A stretch of DNA of 64,000 bases from Halomonas sp. I5-271120 (GTDB taxonomy: Bacteria > Pseudomonadota > Gammaproteobacteria > Pseudomonadales > Halomonadaceae): assembly GCF_030553075.1 (NCBI RefSeq), contig NZ_CP130701.1, positions 2,976,001-3,040,000 on the forward strand, read 5' to 3'. Both the position numbers and the translations under genes were made by a program. Shown here piece after piece: positions 10,425 to 19,476 of this stretch. Positions within the stretch are counted from its first letter, which is position 1; every line of letters starts with the position of its first letter. The notes below the pieces were generated by a model that saw only the letters and a list, made by a program, of their open reading frames with translations, was not told the origin of the DNA and made no database searches.

Positions 10425-11630
10425 ATGAACGACGAAAGCGGCTTTGAGGCCTGGCATGACTGGGCGCTCGATACCCAGGCGATCCGCGCTGGCCATGCCC
10501 GCACCGCGGAACAGGAGCACGGTGAGCCGATCTTCCCGACGTCGAGCTTCGTCTATGGCAGTGCCGCCGAGGCGGCGCGCAAGTTCGGCGGGGAAGAACC
10601 GGGCAACATCTATTCGCGTTTCACCAATCCCACGGTGCGCACCTTCGAGAAGCGCTTGGCGGCCATGGAAGGCGGCGAGCGCTGTGTCGCGACCAGCTCG
10701 GGCATGGCCGCCATTCTGTCCACGGTGCTGGGGCTTTTAGAGGCCGGCGACGAGATCGTCGCGTCGCGCTCGCTGTTCGGCTCCACGGTCAGCCTGTTCG
10801 ACAAGTACCTCGCCAAGTTTGGCATCGTTACCCACTACGTGGAGCTGTCGAATCTGGAGGCCTGGGAAGCGGCGATGACCCCGCGGACCAGGCTTCTGTT
10901 CGCGGAGACGCCGTCGAATCCGCTCTCCGAGGTGGTGGATATCCCGGCCCTCGCCAAGATCGCTCATCGCCATGACGCGTTACTGGCGATCGATAACTGC
11001 TTCCTGACGCCGGCGCTGCAGCGCCCGCTAGCGCTGGGCGCCGATCTGGTGATCCACTCGGCCACCAAGTATCTGGACGGCCAGGGCCGTGCGCTGGGCG
11101 GTGCGGTGGTCGGTCGTGACAAGGAACTCGAAGCGCTCTACGGAGTGGTGCGGACCTGCGGGCCCTGCATGAGCCCCTTCAACGCCTGGGTGTTCCTCAA
11201 GGGCCTGGAGACGCTGAGCCTTCGCATGCGCGCCCACTGTGACAATGCGCTGGCGCTGGCGCATTTCCTTGACGCACATCCGGCGGTGAGCAAGGTTCAT
11301 TACAGCGGCCTTGAGACCCACCCGCAGCATCGGCTGGCCGCCGATCAGCAGCGCGGTTTCGGCGGGGTGCTGGGCTTCGAAGTCGAGGGTGGCCGCGAGG
11401 CGGCCTGGTCGGTCATCGATGCGACCCGCATCCTGTCGATTACTGGCAACCTGGGGGACGTGAAATCCACCATTGGCCATCCCGCCACGACGACTCATGG
11501 CCGTCTCTCCGATGAGCAGAAGCTCGCTGCCGGCATCGCCGAAGGGCTTGTCCGAGTCTCGGTGGGCCTTGAGGATATCGAGGACATCAAGGGCGATCTG
11601 GCCCGTGGGCTCGATGCGCTGATGAGCTGA
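10425..11630 (+). CDS. metZ: O-succinylhomoserine sulfhydrylase
   Basis: MetZ makes homocysteine directly from O-succinylhomoserine and sulfide, bypassing cystathionine. The ~401-residue PLP enzyme of the Cys/Met metabolism family shows the TSSGMAA block near residue 90 and the PLP lysine in [11 protein letters not shown] near residue 215. An upstream in-frame TTG (10410) overlaps purF; ATG at 10425 has AAGGGAGA just before it and is preferred. purF-metZ is also adjacent in Pseudomonas. MetB-type cystathionine synthase activity cannot be excluded from sequence alone. Confidence 0.92.
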   Translation: MNDESGFEAWHDWALDTQAIRAGHARTAEQEHGEPIFPTSSFVYGSAAEAARKFGGEEPGNIYSRFTNPTVRTFEKRLAAMEGGERCVATSSGMAAILSTVLGLLEAGDEIVASRSLFGSTVSLFDKYLAKFGIVTHYVELSNLEAWEAAMTPRTRLLFAETPSNPLSEVVDIPALAKIAHRHDALLAIDNCFLTPALQRPLALGADLVIHSATKYLDGQGRALGGAVVGRDKELEALYGVVRTCGPCMSPFNAWVFLKGLETLSLRMRAHCDNALALAHFLDAHPAVSKVHYSGLETHPQHRLAADQQRGFGGVLGFEVEGGREAAWSVIDATRILSITGNLGDVKSTIGHPATTTHGRLSDEQKLAAGIAEGLVRVSVGLEDIEDIKGDLARGLDALMS

Positions 11631-11658
11631 CGTTTATCCGGCTCATGTCCATGAATGG

Positions 11659-11677
11659 CGCCCCGCTTGTCGGGGCG
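11659..11677 (+). terminator. Likely terminator after metZ
   Basis: A perfect 7-bp stem (CGCCCCG / CGGGGCG) with a 5-nt loop lies 28 nt after the metZ stop. Only a short T-rich stretch (ttgctgt) follows. Confidence 0.55.
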
Positions 11678-11857
11678 TTGCTGTGTCTGGGGCAGGCCAC
11701 GGCCATCGTTGGCGTAAAGTACATGAAACGTTCATATTTTTGCGCTGTTCCACGCGGGCCCGATAGGTATGATCAGGAACTGATATACAGTCAACTCTTC
11801 ACGTAGCGGCAGCTCCACTGCGGTGGCACCCATTACCAAGGCCAGGAGGGCAGGGGA

Positions 11858-12412
11858 ATGTGGCGTAATACTCGCCGAGGGTGGGGCATCGTCAGCATTG
11901 TGCTGCACTGGGTCAGTGCTGTCGCGATCGTCGGACTCTTCGCCCTCGGGTGGTGGATGACCGATCTAGGCTACTACGACAGCTGGTATAACCTGGCTCC
12001 CTGGTGGCATCGTTCGATCGGCATGCTGCTGTTCGCTGCGACGCTTTTACGCCTGACCTGGCGAACCGCAAGCACATCGCCGGCATTGCCCGGAGCAAGG
12101 TTCGAGCGGCTTGCCGCCGAGCTTGGCCATCTGGGGCTCTATGTGCTGCTGGTGGCCGTTCTCGTCAGCGGCTACCTTATTTCTACTGCCGATGGGCGCG
12201 GCATCAGCGTATTCGATTGGTTTGAGGTGCCGGCCATTGTCAGCGACCTGCCTCGCCAGGCAACGCTTGCCGGAACTGTCCACTGGTATCTCGCTCTGGC
12301 CCTGATCGGTCTCGCTATCGTTCACATGCTGGCCGCATTCAAGCATCACGTTATTGACCGCCATGACGTTCTGGTTCGCATGGTTAACCCGCGTATCTCG
12401 CGCAAGCCGTGA
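11858..12412 (+). CDS. Cytochrome b561 family protein
   Basis: The 184-residue product has four transmembrane helices and paired histidines typical of bacterial cytochrome b561 (SIVLHWVSAVAIV; WWHRSIGM; TVHWYLALALIGLAIVHMLAAFKHH), which bind two b hemes and pass electrons in the inner membrane. The start has a good AGGAGG ribosome-binding site. It is followed within 90 nt by a YceI-family gene; this pair is common in proteobacteria and suggests a shared role with quinone or isoprenoid carriers. The 227-bp gap upstream, apart from the metZ hairpin, holds nothing else I recognise. Confidence 0.9.
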   Translation: MWRNTRRGWGIVSIVLHWVSAVAIVGLFALGWWMTDLGYYDSWYNLAPWWHRSIGMLLFAATLLRLTWRTASTSPALPGARFERLAAELGHLGLYVLLVAVLVSGYLISTADGRGISVFDWFEVPAIVSDLPRQATLAGTVHWYLALALIGLAIVHMLAAFKHHVIDRHDVLVRMVNPRISRKP

Positions 12413-12499
12413 CGGTGTTTTGATGCGTTGCATCAGTCTTCCAATGCCGGGCGCCGCCAAGTCGGTGCCCAGACAAGCTTTCATCCAAGAAGGAGCAAG

Positions 12500-13084
12500 A
12501 TGATGTTGAAGAAGACAGCACTAGCCGCCCTGACCGCTGCCGCTCTGGTGCCCGTGAGCCAGGCTCAGGCCGCTGATTACATGATCGATACCGAAGGGCA
12601 GCATGCCTTCGTACAGTTCAAGATCAGTCACTTGGGCTTCTCCTACATTCTGGGTTCTTTCGAGGAGTTCAGTGGCGACTTCAGCTACGATCCCGAGAAC
12701 CTGGCAGCGTCCTCAGTGTCCATGGAGGTTGATGTCGAAAGCCTGAACACCAACCAGGCCGAGCGTGATAAGCATATTCTCAGTGAAGATTTCCTCAATG
12801 CCGGGGAATATCCGACGGCCACCTTTACATCTACCGGTTTCGAGTCGACCGGCGAAGGTGAGGGTGTGCTGACAGGCGAGCTGAGCCTGCATGGCAAGAC
12901 GCAGGAAATCGAGATGAACGTCGAGCACATCGGCGGTGGTGAAGATCCGTGGGGCAACTATCGCCAAGGCTTCGAGGGCAGCACTACCCTGACGCTTGCC
13001 GACTTTGACATCGACATGAGCAGCATGCCGGCGCCGATGCAAGAGCTTGAGCTCTATGTGACCTTTGAAGGCATTCGTCAGTAA
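12500..13084 (+). CDS. YceI family periplasmic protein
   Basis: The ~194-residue product has a signal peptide (MMLKKTALAALTAAALVPVSQAQA, cleavage near residue 24) and the YceI lipocalin-like barrel: YMIDTEGQHAFVQFKISHLGFSYILG, the N-terminal hallmark, and SMEVDVESLNTN. Structures of the family bind polyisoprenoids such as ubiquinone precursors. A longer frame opens at 12428, but AGGAG 4 nt before ATG 12500 and the signal peptide fix the start. It pairs with the preceding cytochrome b561. Confidence 0.92.
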   Translation: MMLKKTALAALTAAALVPVSQAQAADYMIDTEGQHAFVQFKISHLGFSYILGSFEEFSGDFSYDPENLAASSVSMEVDVESLNTNQAERDKHILSEDFLNAGEYPTATFTSTGFESTGEGEGVLTGELSLHGKTQEIEMNVEHIGGGEDPWGNYRQGFEGSTTLTLADFDIDMSSMPAPMQELELYVTFEGIRQ

Positions 13085-13112
13085 GACGCGCCTCGTACAG
13101 GTGATGACCAGG

Positions 13113-13143
13113 GCACTGCCGGGCGACCGGTGGTGCTTTTTTT
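13113..13143 (+). terminator. Rho-independent terminator after yceI-like gene
   Basis: A 10-bp stem (13113-13122 with 13127-13136, including two G-U pairs) closes a GCGA tetraloop and is followed directly by seven T residues. Confidence 0.9.
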
Positions 13144-13222
13144 ATGCCGCAACGGACAAGTTTGATGGCAACAGTTCTGTGGGAAAGGTCTGTGGAAAGT
13201 GCAGCCTGAGGTGAGATAAAAA

Positions 13223-13247
13223 AACCGGCCAACGAAGTTGGCCGGTT
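13223..13247 (-). terminator. Rho-independent terminator for the dioxygenase gene
   Basis: An 11-bp perfect stem (AACCGGCCAAC) around a 3-nt loop has a run of A on its left (13218-13224), which reads as a T-tract on the minus strand. It therefore ends the leftward gene at 13331-14125. Confidence 0.88.
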
Positions 13248-13330
13248 CGCGAGTTCCGTTCGCTGCTTTCGGGATAGTCAGTCATGTTGCCCCTGTTGTC
13301 TGTGGTTTCTCCTAGGGTGATTGGACTGTG

Positions 13331-14125
13331 TTAGAAGACGTTGTTTAGCACGGCATCGGGGAAGTGACGACGGAGCATGCGGTTCTGGAATCCGTCCACG
13401 AAGCGACAATTGATGATGATGATAAAGCGCTCGAAGGGACGGCTCTGATCCCGCTGGGTCATGGCATCGACACTGTGGAAGAGCCGGTCATCATACAGGT
13501 GCAATACCTGTCCGGGGTCGGTGACGTGCTCCAGCAACGGCTGCTGGCCGGCCTTGTCGGCATACAGGCGATTGGTAGCGCCATCGACATTGTCGCGATT
13601 GATGACCAGGATGCTCAGGAACTTGCAGCCGTCGGCATGAATCCCCTGCCCTTGCAGTGGGTCGACCATGCCCTTGCCACGGCTGCCGGTAATTTGCATG
13701 AGGATCGGCTCACGTGGGCCGATCCCCCACAGCTTGGCCCAGGCCTTGACGAAGGCCTTGACGTCCTGACGTTCCGTGAAGCGCTCTTCCAGGGCCGGGT
13801 AGTAGCGAAGCTTGTCGGCCATGCTTTCCGCATCGTTGAAGGCACCGCCCTGCGCCATGGGGCAGTCGCCCATGACGTCCACCTCGCCGTCTTCGGTGAT
13901 GTTCAGCCAGGACATGCGCTTCCAGCGGCGGTTCACATAGGGGTCCCTGGGGAGAGTGGGCAGGAAGCTTGCCCAGGCATCCAGATCGATGTGCGACGAG
14001 ATGTCGGCCAGGCTCCAGCCTTGGCGAGACAGTTCCTGAAAGACGCTAGGCTCCCAGTAAGCCGGGAGGATTGGCTGGGCGACAGCAGACAGGTCGTAAC
14101 CGTGTTTCAGGCTTTCGTTTTTCAT
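13331..14125 (-). CDS. 2-oxoglutarate/Fe(II)-dependent dioxygenase (PF10014-like, amino acid hydroxylase type)
   Basis: The 264-residue product carries an HxD...H iron facial triad: H163 and D165 in GIHADGCKF and H217 in RLFHSVD, with an Arg (RPFERF) after it to hold 2-oxoglutarate. This pattern and the NRLYAD...HLYDDRLFHSVD spacing match the 2OG-Fe dioxygenase family that includes the L-isoleucine 4-hydroxylase of Bacillus. A free hydrophobic amino acid is the likely substrate, but the specificity is not readable here. ATG at 14125 has AAGAGGT upstream, so the longer frame to 14230 is not used. It is monocistronic, with its own terminator and a 20-bp palindrome in its leader. Confidence 0.8.
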   Translation of the reverse strand: MKNESLKHGYDLSAVAQPILPAYWEPSVFQELSRQGWSLADISSHIDLDAWASFLPTLPRDPYVNRRWKRMSWLNITEDGEVDVMGDCPMAQGGAFNDAESMADKLRYYPALEERFTERQDVKAFVKAWAKLWGIGPREPILMQITGSRGKGMVDPLQGQGIHADGCKFLSILVINRDNVDGATNRLYADKAGQQPLLEHVTDPGQVLHLYDDRLFHSVDAMTQRDQSRPFERFIIIINCRFVDGFQNRMLRRHFPDAVLNNVF

Positions 14126-14147
14126 GGTCTCATACCTCTTGGGGTTA

Positions 14148-14167
14148 TGCTGCCAGTACTGGCAGCA
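14148..14167. promoter_or_regulatory. 20-bp perfect palindrome in the dioxygenase leader (putative operator)
   Basis: Two inverted 10-bp arms, TGCTGCCAGT and ACTGGCAGCA, meet without a spacer 23 bp before the minus-strand ATG, just upstream of its ribosome-binding site. The position suits a repressor operator or a 5' UTR hairpin. No regulator gene is adjacent. Confidence 0.6.
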
Positions 14168-14396
14168 GGAAAAGCTGCTACAAAGGCAACCCCTCAAGGT
14201 TTGAGATAGTTGGTCAAGAAAGCCAATCAAACGTGTAAATTTCTCACAGCCACGATACGATCAGCTCGTATTTAAGCTAGGATGGGAGACGCATGGCGTG
14301 TAGCCCTTCAGCATGGAAGGCATCATGAAGGATCACAGTAAGTTATTGGGGTGTGAGTATTGCCACACTTCGCCGAGAGGATAGTCTTGAGCGAAG

Positions 14397-16397
14397 TTGC
14401 CGGCGGTGCCCTACGATGATCTGGGAGACGTGTACTTGCCTTTTGCCTTTCGGCACATATCTAGCGTTTTCAATCGGCTAGCCACATGGCGGTATACCAG
14501 AACGCTGATGTTTTCTGGTCTGATCGCCGTGGCGGTCTTGATTTGCGCCACCCTCGATAATCCGCACTTTCTCCAGATCGCCGGTATAGTGCTACTGTGC
14601 CTGGCGCTTTACTTCTGCCTGAAGCGAATCCTGCGCGATGAAGCGGCGGTCACATCGGGGGCTGGCGATCTCGAGAGGGTTCAGCGCCACTATTCCGAAA
14701 GCGAGCAGCGCTTTCGGGCCCTGCTGGAAAGCCTGCCCAAGGTGGCCGTGCAGGGTTACGATCGCGATCGGCGCGTCATCTACTGGAACTCGGCCAGTAC
14801 CGAGCTCTATGGCTATACGCGTCATGAGGCACAGGGCCAGCTGCTCGAAGACCTGATCATTCCTAGCGAGATGCGTTACGGGGTCATCGATGCCCATCGT
14901 GCCTGGGTGCAGGAGGGCATCGAGATTCCGGCCACTGAACTCGAACTCAAGCGCAAGTTCGGCGAGCCGGTGTCGGTATTCTCCCACCATGTCATGCTTG
15001 GCGAGCATACCGAAGAACCGCTGATGTTCTGCATCGATGTCGACCTCTCCGACCAGAAACAGGCTCGGCGAGACCTGGACTTTGTCACTCGGTTCGACTC
15101 CCTGACCATGCTGCCCAATCGCGGGACGTTTGCGACCCAGCTCAATGAGTGTCTGGCCAATGCCGGGCGGCTGGGAGAAGTGGTCGCCGTGGTGTTCGCC
15201 GATATACAAGGCTTTGGCGAGATCAACGATGCCGAGGGATACGAGCTCGGCGACCGCCTGCTGGTTGAGGTTGCTCATCGCTTGCGTAGCTGCCAGCGAA
15301 GCTCTGATCTACTGTCCAGGTTTGGTGGCGATGAATTCGTAATGGCCTTCCCGCATCTCGAGGCCGGCAGCAACGCGATGCCGTTGGTCGAAAAGGTGCT
15401 CTCAGCCTTCGAGGAACCCTTCGATATCGGGCTTGGCGAGTTGCATGTCAGCCTTAAGTTCGGGGTCAGCCTCTATCCGGATAATGGGCGTAGTGCACGC
15501 GAATTGATCCAGAATGCCGATGTGGCCAAGAACCGGGCAAAGCTTGCCACCGGGCAGGCCTACTGGCTCTTCGATCAGCGTCTGCATGATGAGCTGATTC
15601 ATGAGTACCGTTTGGTCGAGCGTCTGCAGCGAGCGCTGCGTGATGGTGAGCTGGAGCTGTATTATCAGCCGCAAGTGGCTGCCACCAGTGGTCGGGTGGA
15701 GAACCTGGAAGCCCTGGTCCGATGGTTCCCCTGCGAAGGTGGCAGCATTCCGCCGTCAGAGTTTATCCCGGTGGCCGAGCGCTCGAATCTGATCTATCGC
15801 ATTGGCGAGTGGGTCATCCATGAGGCCTGTCGTCAGCAGGCCGAGTGGAAGGCGTCGGGCCTGGGGGACTGTCGTATCGACATCAACCTTTCCGGCAAAC
15901 AAGTGATCCAGCATGATGTCTTCGCTTACCTCGAAAGCTGCATGGACCAGTTTGGCCTGACGACTCGGGATATCGGCATCGAGCTGACCGAGAACGTCTT
16001 GATACGGGCTGATCAGCACATCCTCACTACGCTGCGCCGGCTCTACCATCGCGGCATGAAAATCGCCATCGACGACTTTGGCACTGGCTATTCGTCACTG
16101 AGCTATCTCAAGCAGTTTCCGATCACGTCGTTGAAGATCGACCGTGGTTTTTTGCGGGATGCCCCGGATGAGCCAAGCGATCGCGCCATCATGGCGGCGA
16201 TGGTCTTCATCGGCCACCAGCTTGGCCTGGAAGTGGTCGCCGAGGGCGTCGAGAACGAGGAGCAGCTTGAGCTGGTTCGCGAGTTTGGCTGTGACCTGGT
16301 GCAGGGGTTTTACTACTTCAAGCCGATGAGCGCCGACGATATTGGTCGCCTGCAGAGCTCGTTGATGGCGGTCCGTGGCCAACTGCCGAGCCACTGA
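14397..16397 (+). CDS. PAS-GGDEF-EAL membrane protein (cyclic di-GMP turnover)
   Basis: The product (up to 666 residues) has two hydrophobic helices (~40-80), a PAS domain (~100-215), a GGDEF domain (~225-390) and an EAL domain (~400-655). The EAL catalytic set looks complete: EALVRW, INLSGKQ, ELTEN, DDFGTGYSSL, SLKIDRGFL and AEGVE, so it should hydrolyse c-di-GMP. The GGDEF domain keeps RFGGDEF and an RxxD inhibitory site (RSSD five residues before it), but the usual DxDxFKxxND...GHxxGD segment reads ADIQGFGEINDAEGYELGD, losing the Lys and His; it may be a regulatory rather than a synthetic domain. The start is uncertain: TTG 14397 or GTG 14406, neither with a strong ribosome-binding site. 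Confidence 0.9.
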   Translation: MPAVPYDDLGDVYLPFAFRHISSVFNRLATWRYTRTLMFSGLIAVAVLICATLDNPHFLQIAGIVLLCLALYFCLKRILRDEAAVTSGAGDLERVQRHYSESEQRFRALLESLPKVAVQGYDRDRRVIYWNSASTELYGYTRHEAQGQLLEDLIIPSEMRYGVIDAHRAWVQEGIEIPATELELKRKFGEPVSVFSHHVMLGEHTEEPLMFCIDVDLSDQKQARRDLDFVTRFDSLTMLPNRGTFATQLNECLANAGRLGEVVAVVFADIQGFGEINDAEGYELGDRLLVEVAHRLRSCQRSSDLLSRFGGDEFVMAFPHLEAGSNAMPLVEKVLSAFEEPFDIGLGELHVSLKFGVSLYPDNGRSARELIQNADVAKNRAKLATGQAYWLFDQRLHDELIHEYRLVERLQRALRDGELELYYQPQVAATSGRVENLEALVRWFPCEGGSIPPSEFIPVAERSNLIYRIGEWVIHEACRQQAEWKASGLGDCRIDINLSGKQVIQHDVFAYLESCMDQFGLTTRDIGIELTENVLIRADQHILTTLRRLYHRGMKIAIDDFGTGYSSLSYLKQFPITSLKIDRGFLRDAPDEPSDRAIMAAMVFIGHQLGLEVVAEGVENEEQLELVREFGCDLVQGFYYFKPMSADDIGRLQSSLMAVRGQLPSH

Positions 16398-16412
16398 TTC
16401 AGCCACTGATTT
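16389..16412 (+). repeat. 12-bp tandem duplication spanning a stop codon
   Basis: agccactgatt[c/t] occurs twice (16389-16400, 16401-16412). The first copy contains the TGA stop of the GGDEF-EAL gene. Confidence 0.8.
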
Positions 16413-16498
16413 TGCATGACTATCCCGGTTTTCGGGCCTGCGCAATGGCGTCGTGGGGCGTACAATGTCGCCCCTTTGCATAGTCGCCTGGAGGCAAT

Positions 16499-17836
16499 GT
16501 GCCCGTATCGGATGCAGTGAGCGAATCCTTGGGGCGTCGGTTATGGCGCCAGACCTGGCCGATGGCCATCGGTGTGATGGCCCTGTTGGGCTTCCAGCTG
16601 GTCGATAGTGCCTTTATCGCCCGCCTGGGCACGGCGCCCCTGGCCGCCCAGTCGTTTACCTTTCCGCTATCCTTTCTGATCATCGGCGTCCAGGTGGGCC
16701 TGGGGATCGCCATCGCGGCCCAGCTGTCGCGGGTACTGGGCGCTGGTGAGCATGAACGCGCTAGGCGTCTGGGCAGCCTGGTGCTAGTGGTTGCCGGCTG
16801 CGTGATCGCGGTGTTGGCGTTATTGCTGTGGACCTTGCAGGGCCGCCTGTTTCCCCTGCTCGGGGCAGAGTCCGATAGCCTTTCCTTGATTCGATCCTAT
16901 TGGGGACCTCAGCTTCTGGCGGCTTGGTTGGGGGCCCTGGTCTACTTCGGCTATAGCCTCTTTCGTGCCCACGGCGATACCCGCTTGCCGGGCAAGCTGA
17001 TGGTGGTGACTAGCCTGATCAACCTGATGCTCGATCCGTTGCTGATCTTCGGCGTCGGTGACTGGGAGGGCCTGGGGCTTCCCGGTGCGGCCTGGGCCAC
17101 GGTGCTGGCGTTCAGCGGCGGGCTGGTGTTGCTGTCGGGGCGTCTTGCTCGTCATGACTGGTTGGCCTGGCAGGGGCTGCTTTCCGAGGCACGCCGTTCG
17201 GCGCCTGGGTTTGCAGGAATCGCCGCGCCGGCCATGGTCAGTCAGCTGATGCCACCCCTGGCAGCGATGCTTTCCACCCGCATTGTCGCGACCCTCGGGG
17301 AGACCAGCGTGGCGGCCTGGGGCCTTGCCAGTCGCCTGGAAACGGTATCGCTGATGCTGGTACTGGCGCTGACCATGTCACTGCCGCCCTGGCTCGGGCG
17401 CTGTCATGGCGCCGGCGATGGGGACACCATTCGCCGCCTGATGCGCCTGGCGGCTCGGGTCATCATCGGCTGGCAGTTGGCGCTGGGCGTGCTGCTGGCC
17501 TTGGCGGCTCCCTGGGTTGCACTCTTGCTGTCGGGCAATCCGGAGGTCCGTGATGATCTGGCCATGCTGATTCGCTTCTTGCTGCCAAGCTATGCCTTGC
17601 TGGGCCTGTGTATGGTGGTGGTGTCGGCCGGCAATGCCCTGGGCTGGCCGCTGGGGGCGATGCTGATGTCGGGCGTCCGCCTGTTTGTCTGCTATCTGCC
17701 CTGCCTGTGGCTGGGCAGCCAGCTTGCGGGCATGGCCGGATTGGCCATGGGCGCGGCGATCGGTAATGTCCTGGCCGGCACTCTCGCCTGGTGGTTATAT
17801 CAGCAGCGACGTCCGTCGATAGACTATTCGCAGTGA
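16499..17836 (+). CDS. MATE family (NorM-like) multidrug efflux transporter
   Basis: The 445-residue integral membrane protein has about 12 hydrophobic helices in two similar halves, with MATE features such as PMAIGVMALLGFQLVDSAFIARLGTAPLAAQSF in the first half and the GNALGWPLGAML turn in the second. MATE proteins expel cationic drugs in exchange for Na+ or H+. GTG at 16499 follows GGAGG; another GTG at 16517 is possible. It is a single gene. Confidence 0.9.
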   Translation: MPVSDAVSESLGRRLWRQTWPMAIGVMALLGFQLVDSAFIARLGTAPLAAQSFTFPLSFLIIGVQVGLGIAIAAQLSRVLGAGEHERARRLGSLVLVVAGCVIAVLALLLWTLQGRLFPLLGAESDSLSLIRSYWGPQLLAAWLGALVYFGYSLFRAHGDTRLPGKLMVVTSLINLMLDPLLIFGVGDWEGLGLPGAAWATVLAFSGGLVLLSGRLARHDWLAWQGLLSEARRSAPGFAGIAAPAMVSQLMPPLAAMLSTRIVATLGETSVAAWGLASRLETVSLMLVLALTMSLPPWLGRCHGAGDGDTIRRLMRLAARVIIGWQLALGVLLALAAPWVALLLSGNPEVRDDLAMLIRFLLPSYALLGLCMVVVSAGNALGWPLGAMLMSGVRLFVCYLPCLWLGSQLAGMAGLAMGAAIGNVLAGTLAWWLYQQRRPSIDYSQ

Positions 17837-17965
17837 TATTTTCTTTTTATGGCTTTTTATTAGGGTTAAGTGCTGCTTAATTGCCTTAATTTTGGGCTTT
17901 AATCCGATATAAATGATCTTATTCAGAATATTTTTCTGATTCCCCTCCCTTATACTCGTGTCCCT

Positions 17966-17981
17966 CGTCAGCGCGCTGACG
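17966..17981. promoter_or_regulatory. 16-bp perfect palindrome upstream of dadA
   Basis: CGTCAGCG meets CGCTGACG without a spacer, flanked by CCCT and GGGG that nearly extend the dyad. It lies 88 bp before the dadA ATG, at the right end of an AT-rich stretch (17837-17960) that probably holds the promoter. It may be a regulator site or a leader hairpin. Confidence 0.5.
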
Positions 17982-18068
17982 GGGCATGCCCTGATGGTCA
18001 TTGGGGCGGGCATGAGGCGCAGCATATCCAACGAAAGCAACAAGACAGCAACAAGAAGGGGAGAGGCA

Positions 18069-19328
18069 ATGAAGGTCGTCGTACTCGGCAGCGGTGTGGT
18101 GGGTGTCACCAGTGCGTACTACCTGGCGCGTCAGGGCCATGAGGTCACGGTCATCGATCGCCAGGACGCGCCGGCCATGGAGACTAGCTATGGCAATGCC
18201 GGCCAGGTCTCGTTCGGCTTTTCCTCCCCCTGGGCGGCTCCCGGCATACCCCAGAAGGCCATGAAGTGGATGTTCCAGGAACACGCGCCGCTCAAGATCC
18301 AGCCCAAGCCCGACCCCACCATGGCGCGCTTCATGATGCAGATGTTCAAGAACTGCACGCCCGAGCGCTATGCGATCAACAAGGAGCGCATGGTGCGTGT
18401 CGCCGAGTACAGCCGCGGCTGCATCAACGCGCTGCGCGAGGATACCGGGATCCGCTACGAGGATCGCCAGAAGGGCTTGATGCAGCTGTTTCGCAACGAG
18501 AGTCAGGTCGCTGCAGTAGGCAAGGACATGCGGATCCTCGAGCAGTGTGGGGTGCGTCACAAGCTGCTCAATGCCGAGGAGATCAAGGACGTCGAGCCGG
18601 CGCTAGCCCGGGTGCCTGGCAAGTTCGTCGGTGGCCTGCACCTGCCTGACGACCAGACCGGTGATTGCCATCTCTTCACCAACCGCCTGGCCGATTACTG
18701 CCGCGAGCAGCTCGGTGTGACCTTCCGTTTCGGGGTGACCATCGAGCGCTTGAAGCGCAGCGCGGGCCGAGTCGAATCGGTCGTGACCAGCGCCGGCGAG
18801 ATCAGTGCCGATGCCTATGTGGTGTGCATGGGCAGCTTCTCCAAGTTCCTGGTCAAGGATCTGGATATTCGCCTGCCGATCTACCCGGTCAAGGGGTACA
18901 GCCTGACCGTGCCGATCACCGATGAAGGCGGTGCGCCTCAGTCGACGGTGATGGATGAGAGCTACAAGGTGGCGATTTCGCGCTTCAACGACCGCATTCG
19001 GGTCGGCGGTACGGCGGAGCTCGCCTCCTACGACATGAGTCTGCTCGAGAAGCGGCGTGCCACCATCAGCATGGTGGTGAAGGATGTCTTCCCGGAAGGG
19101 GGCGATGTCGGCCGGGCTGAATTCTGGACCGGCCTGCGCCCGATGACGCCGGACTCCACGCCGATCATTGGCGCCACCAAATACGACAACCTGTGGCTGA
19201 ATACCGGCCACGGCACCCTGGGCTGGACCATGAGCTGTGGTAGCGCCCATCTGCTGGCCGATCTGATGGATCGCCGCAAGACAGAGATCGACCCTAAAGA
19301 TCTGGACGTCAGCCGCTACGCAAGCTGA
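18069..19328 (+). CDS. dadA: D-amino acid dehydrogenase small subunit
   Basis: DadA is the FAD enzyme that oxidatively deaminates D-amino acids, mainly D-alanine, at the inner membrane and feeds electrons to the respiratory chain. The 419-residue product starts with the dinucleotide-binding fold MKVVVLGSGVVGVTSAYYLARQGHEVTVIDRQ and ends with the FAD motif GHGTLGWTMSCGSAHLLADL. ATG 18069 follows GAGAGGCA and begins the FAD fold directly, so the longer frame to 17958 is rejected. No dadX racemase or Lrp gene is adjacent in this window. Confidence 0.93.
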   Translation: MKVVVLGSGVVGVTSAYYLARQGHEVTVIDRQDAPAMETSYGNAGQVSFGFSSPWAAPGIPQKAMKWMFQEHAPLKIQPKPDPTMARFMMQMFKNCTPERYAINKERMVRVAEYSRGCINALREDTGIRYEDRQKGLMQLFRNESQVAAVGKDMRILEQCGVRHKLLNAEEIKDVEPALARVPGKFVGGLHLPDDQTGDCHLFTNRLADYCREQLGVTFRFGVTIERLKRSAGRVESVVTSAGEISADAYVVCMGSFSKFLVKDLDIRLPIYPVKGYSLTVPITDEGGAPQSTVMDESYKVAISRFNDRIRVGGTAELASYDMSLLEKRRATISMVVKDVFPEGGDVGRAEFWTGLRPMTPDSTPIIGATKYDNLWLNTGHGTLGWTMSCGSAHLLADLMDRRKTEIDPKDLDVSRYAS

Positions 19329-19351
19329 TCCATCCGTCTGCGGACTATCTC

Positions 19352-19385
19352 CCGCCCCGTCGGCACCGCCGGCGGGGCGGTTTGT
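19352..19385 (+). terminator. Terminator after dadA
   Basis: An 8-bp outer stem CCGCCCCG / CGGGGCGG plus an inner 4-bp stem lies 23 nt after the dadA stop, followed by tttgt. Confidence 0.7.
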
Positions 19386-19430
19386 CGTTCGGGAAGGCAT
19401 CGGCTCAGGCGAGGTAGGGGCAGAACGCAA

Positions 19431-19454
19431 CACGCCCGGGCGAACCCGGGCGTG
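19431..19454 (-). terminator. Terminator of the phhABC unit
   Basis: A perfect 10-bp stem (CACGCCCGGG / CCCGGGCGTG) with a CGAA loop lies 22 bp beyond the aminotransferase stop and is followed on the minus strand by ttgcgttct. Confidence 0.75.
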
Positions 19455-19476
19455 CTGGTGTGGCGGGGGTGCCTAC

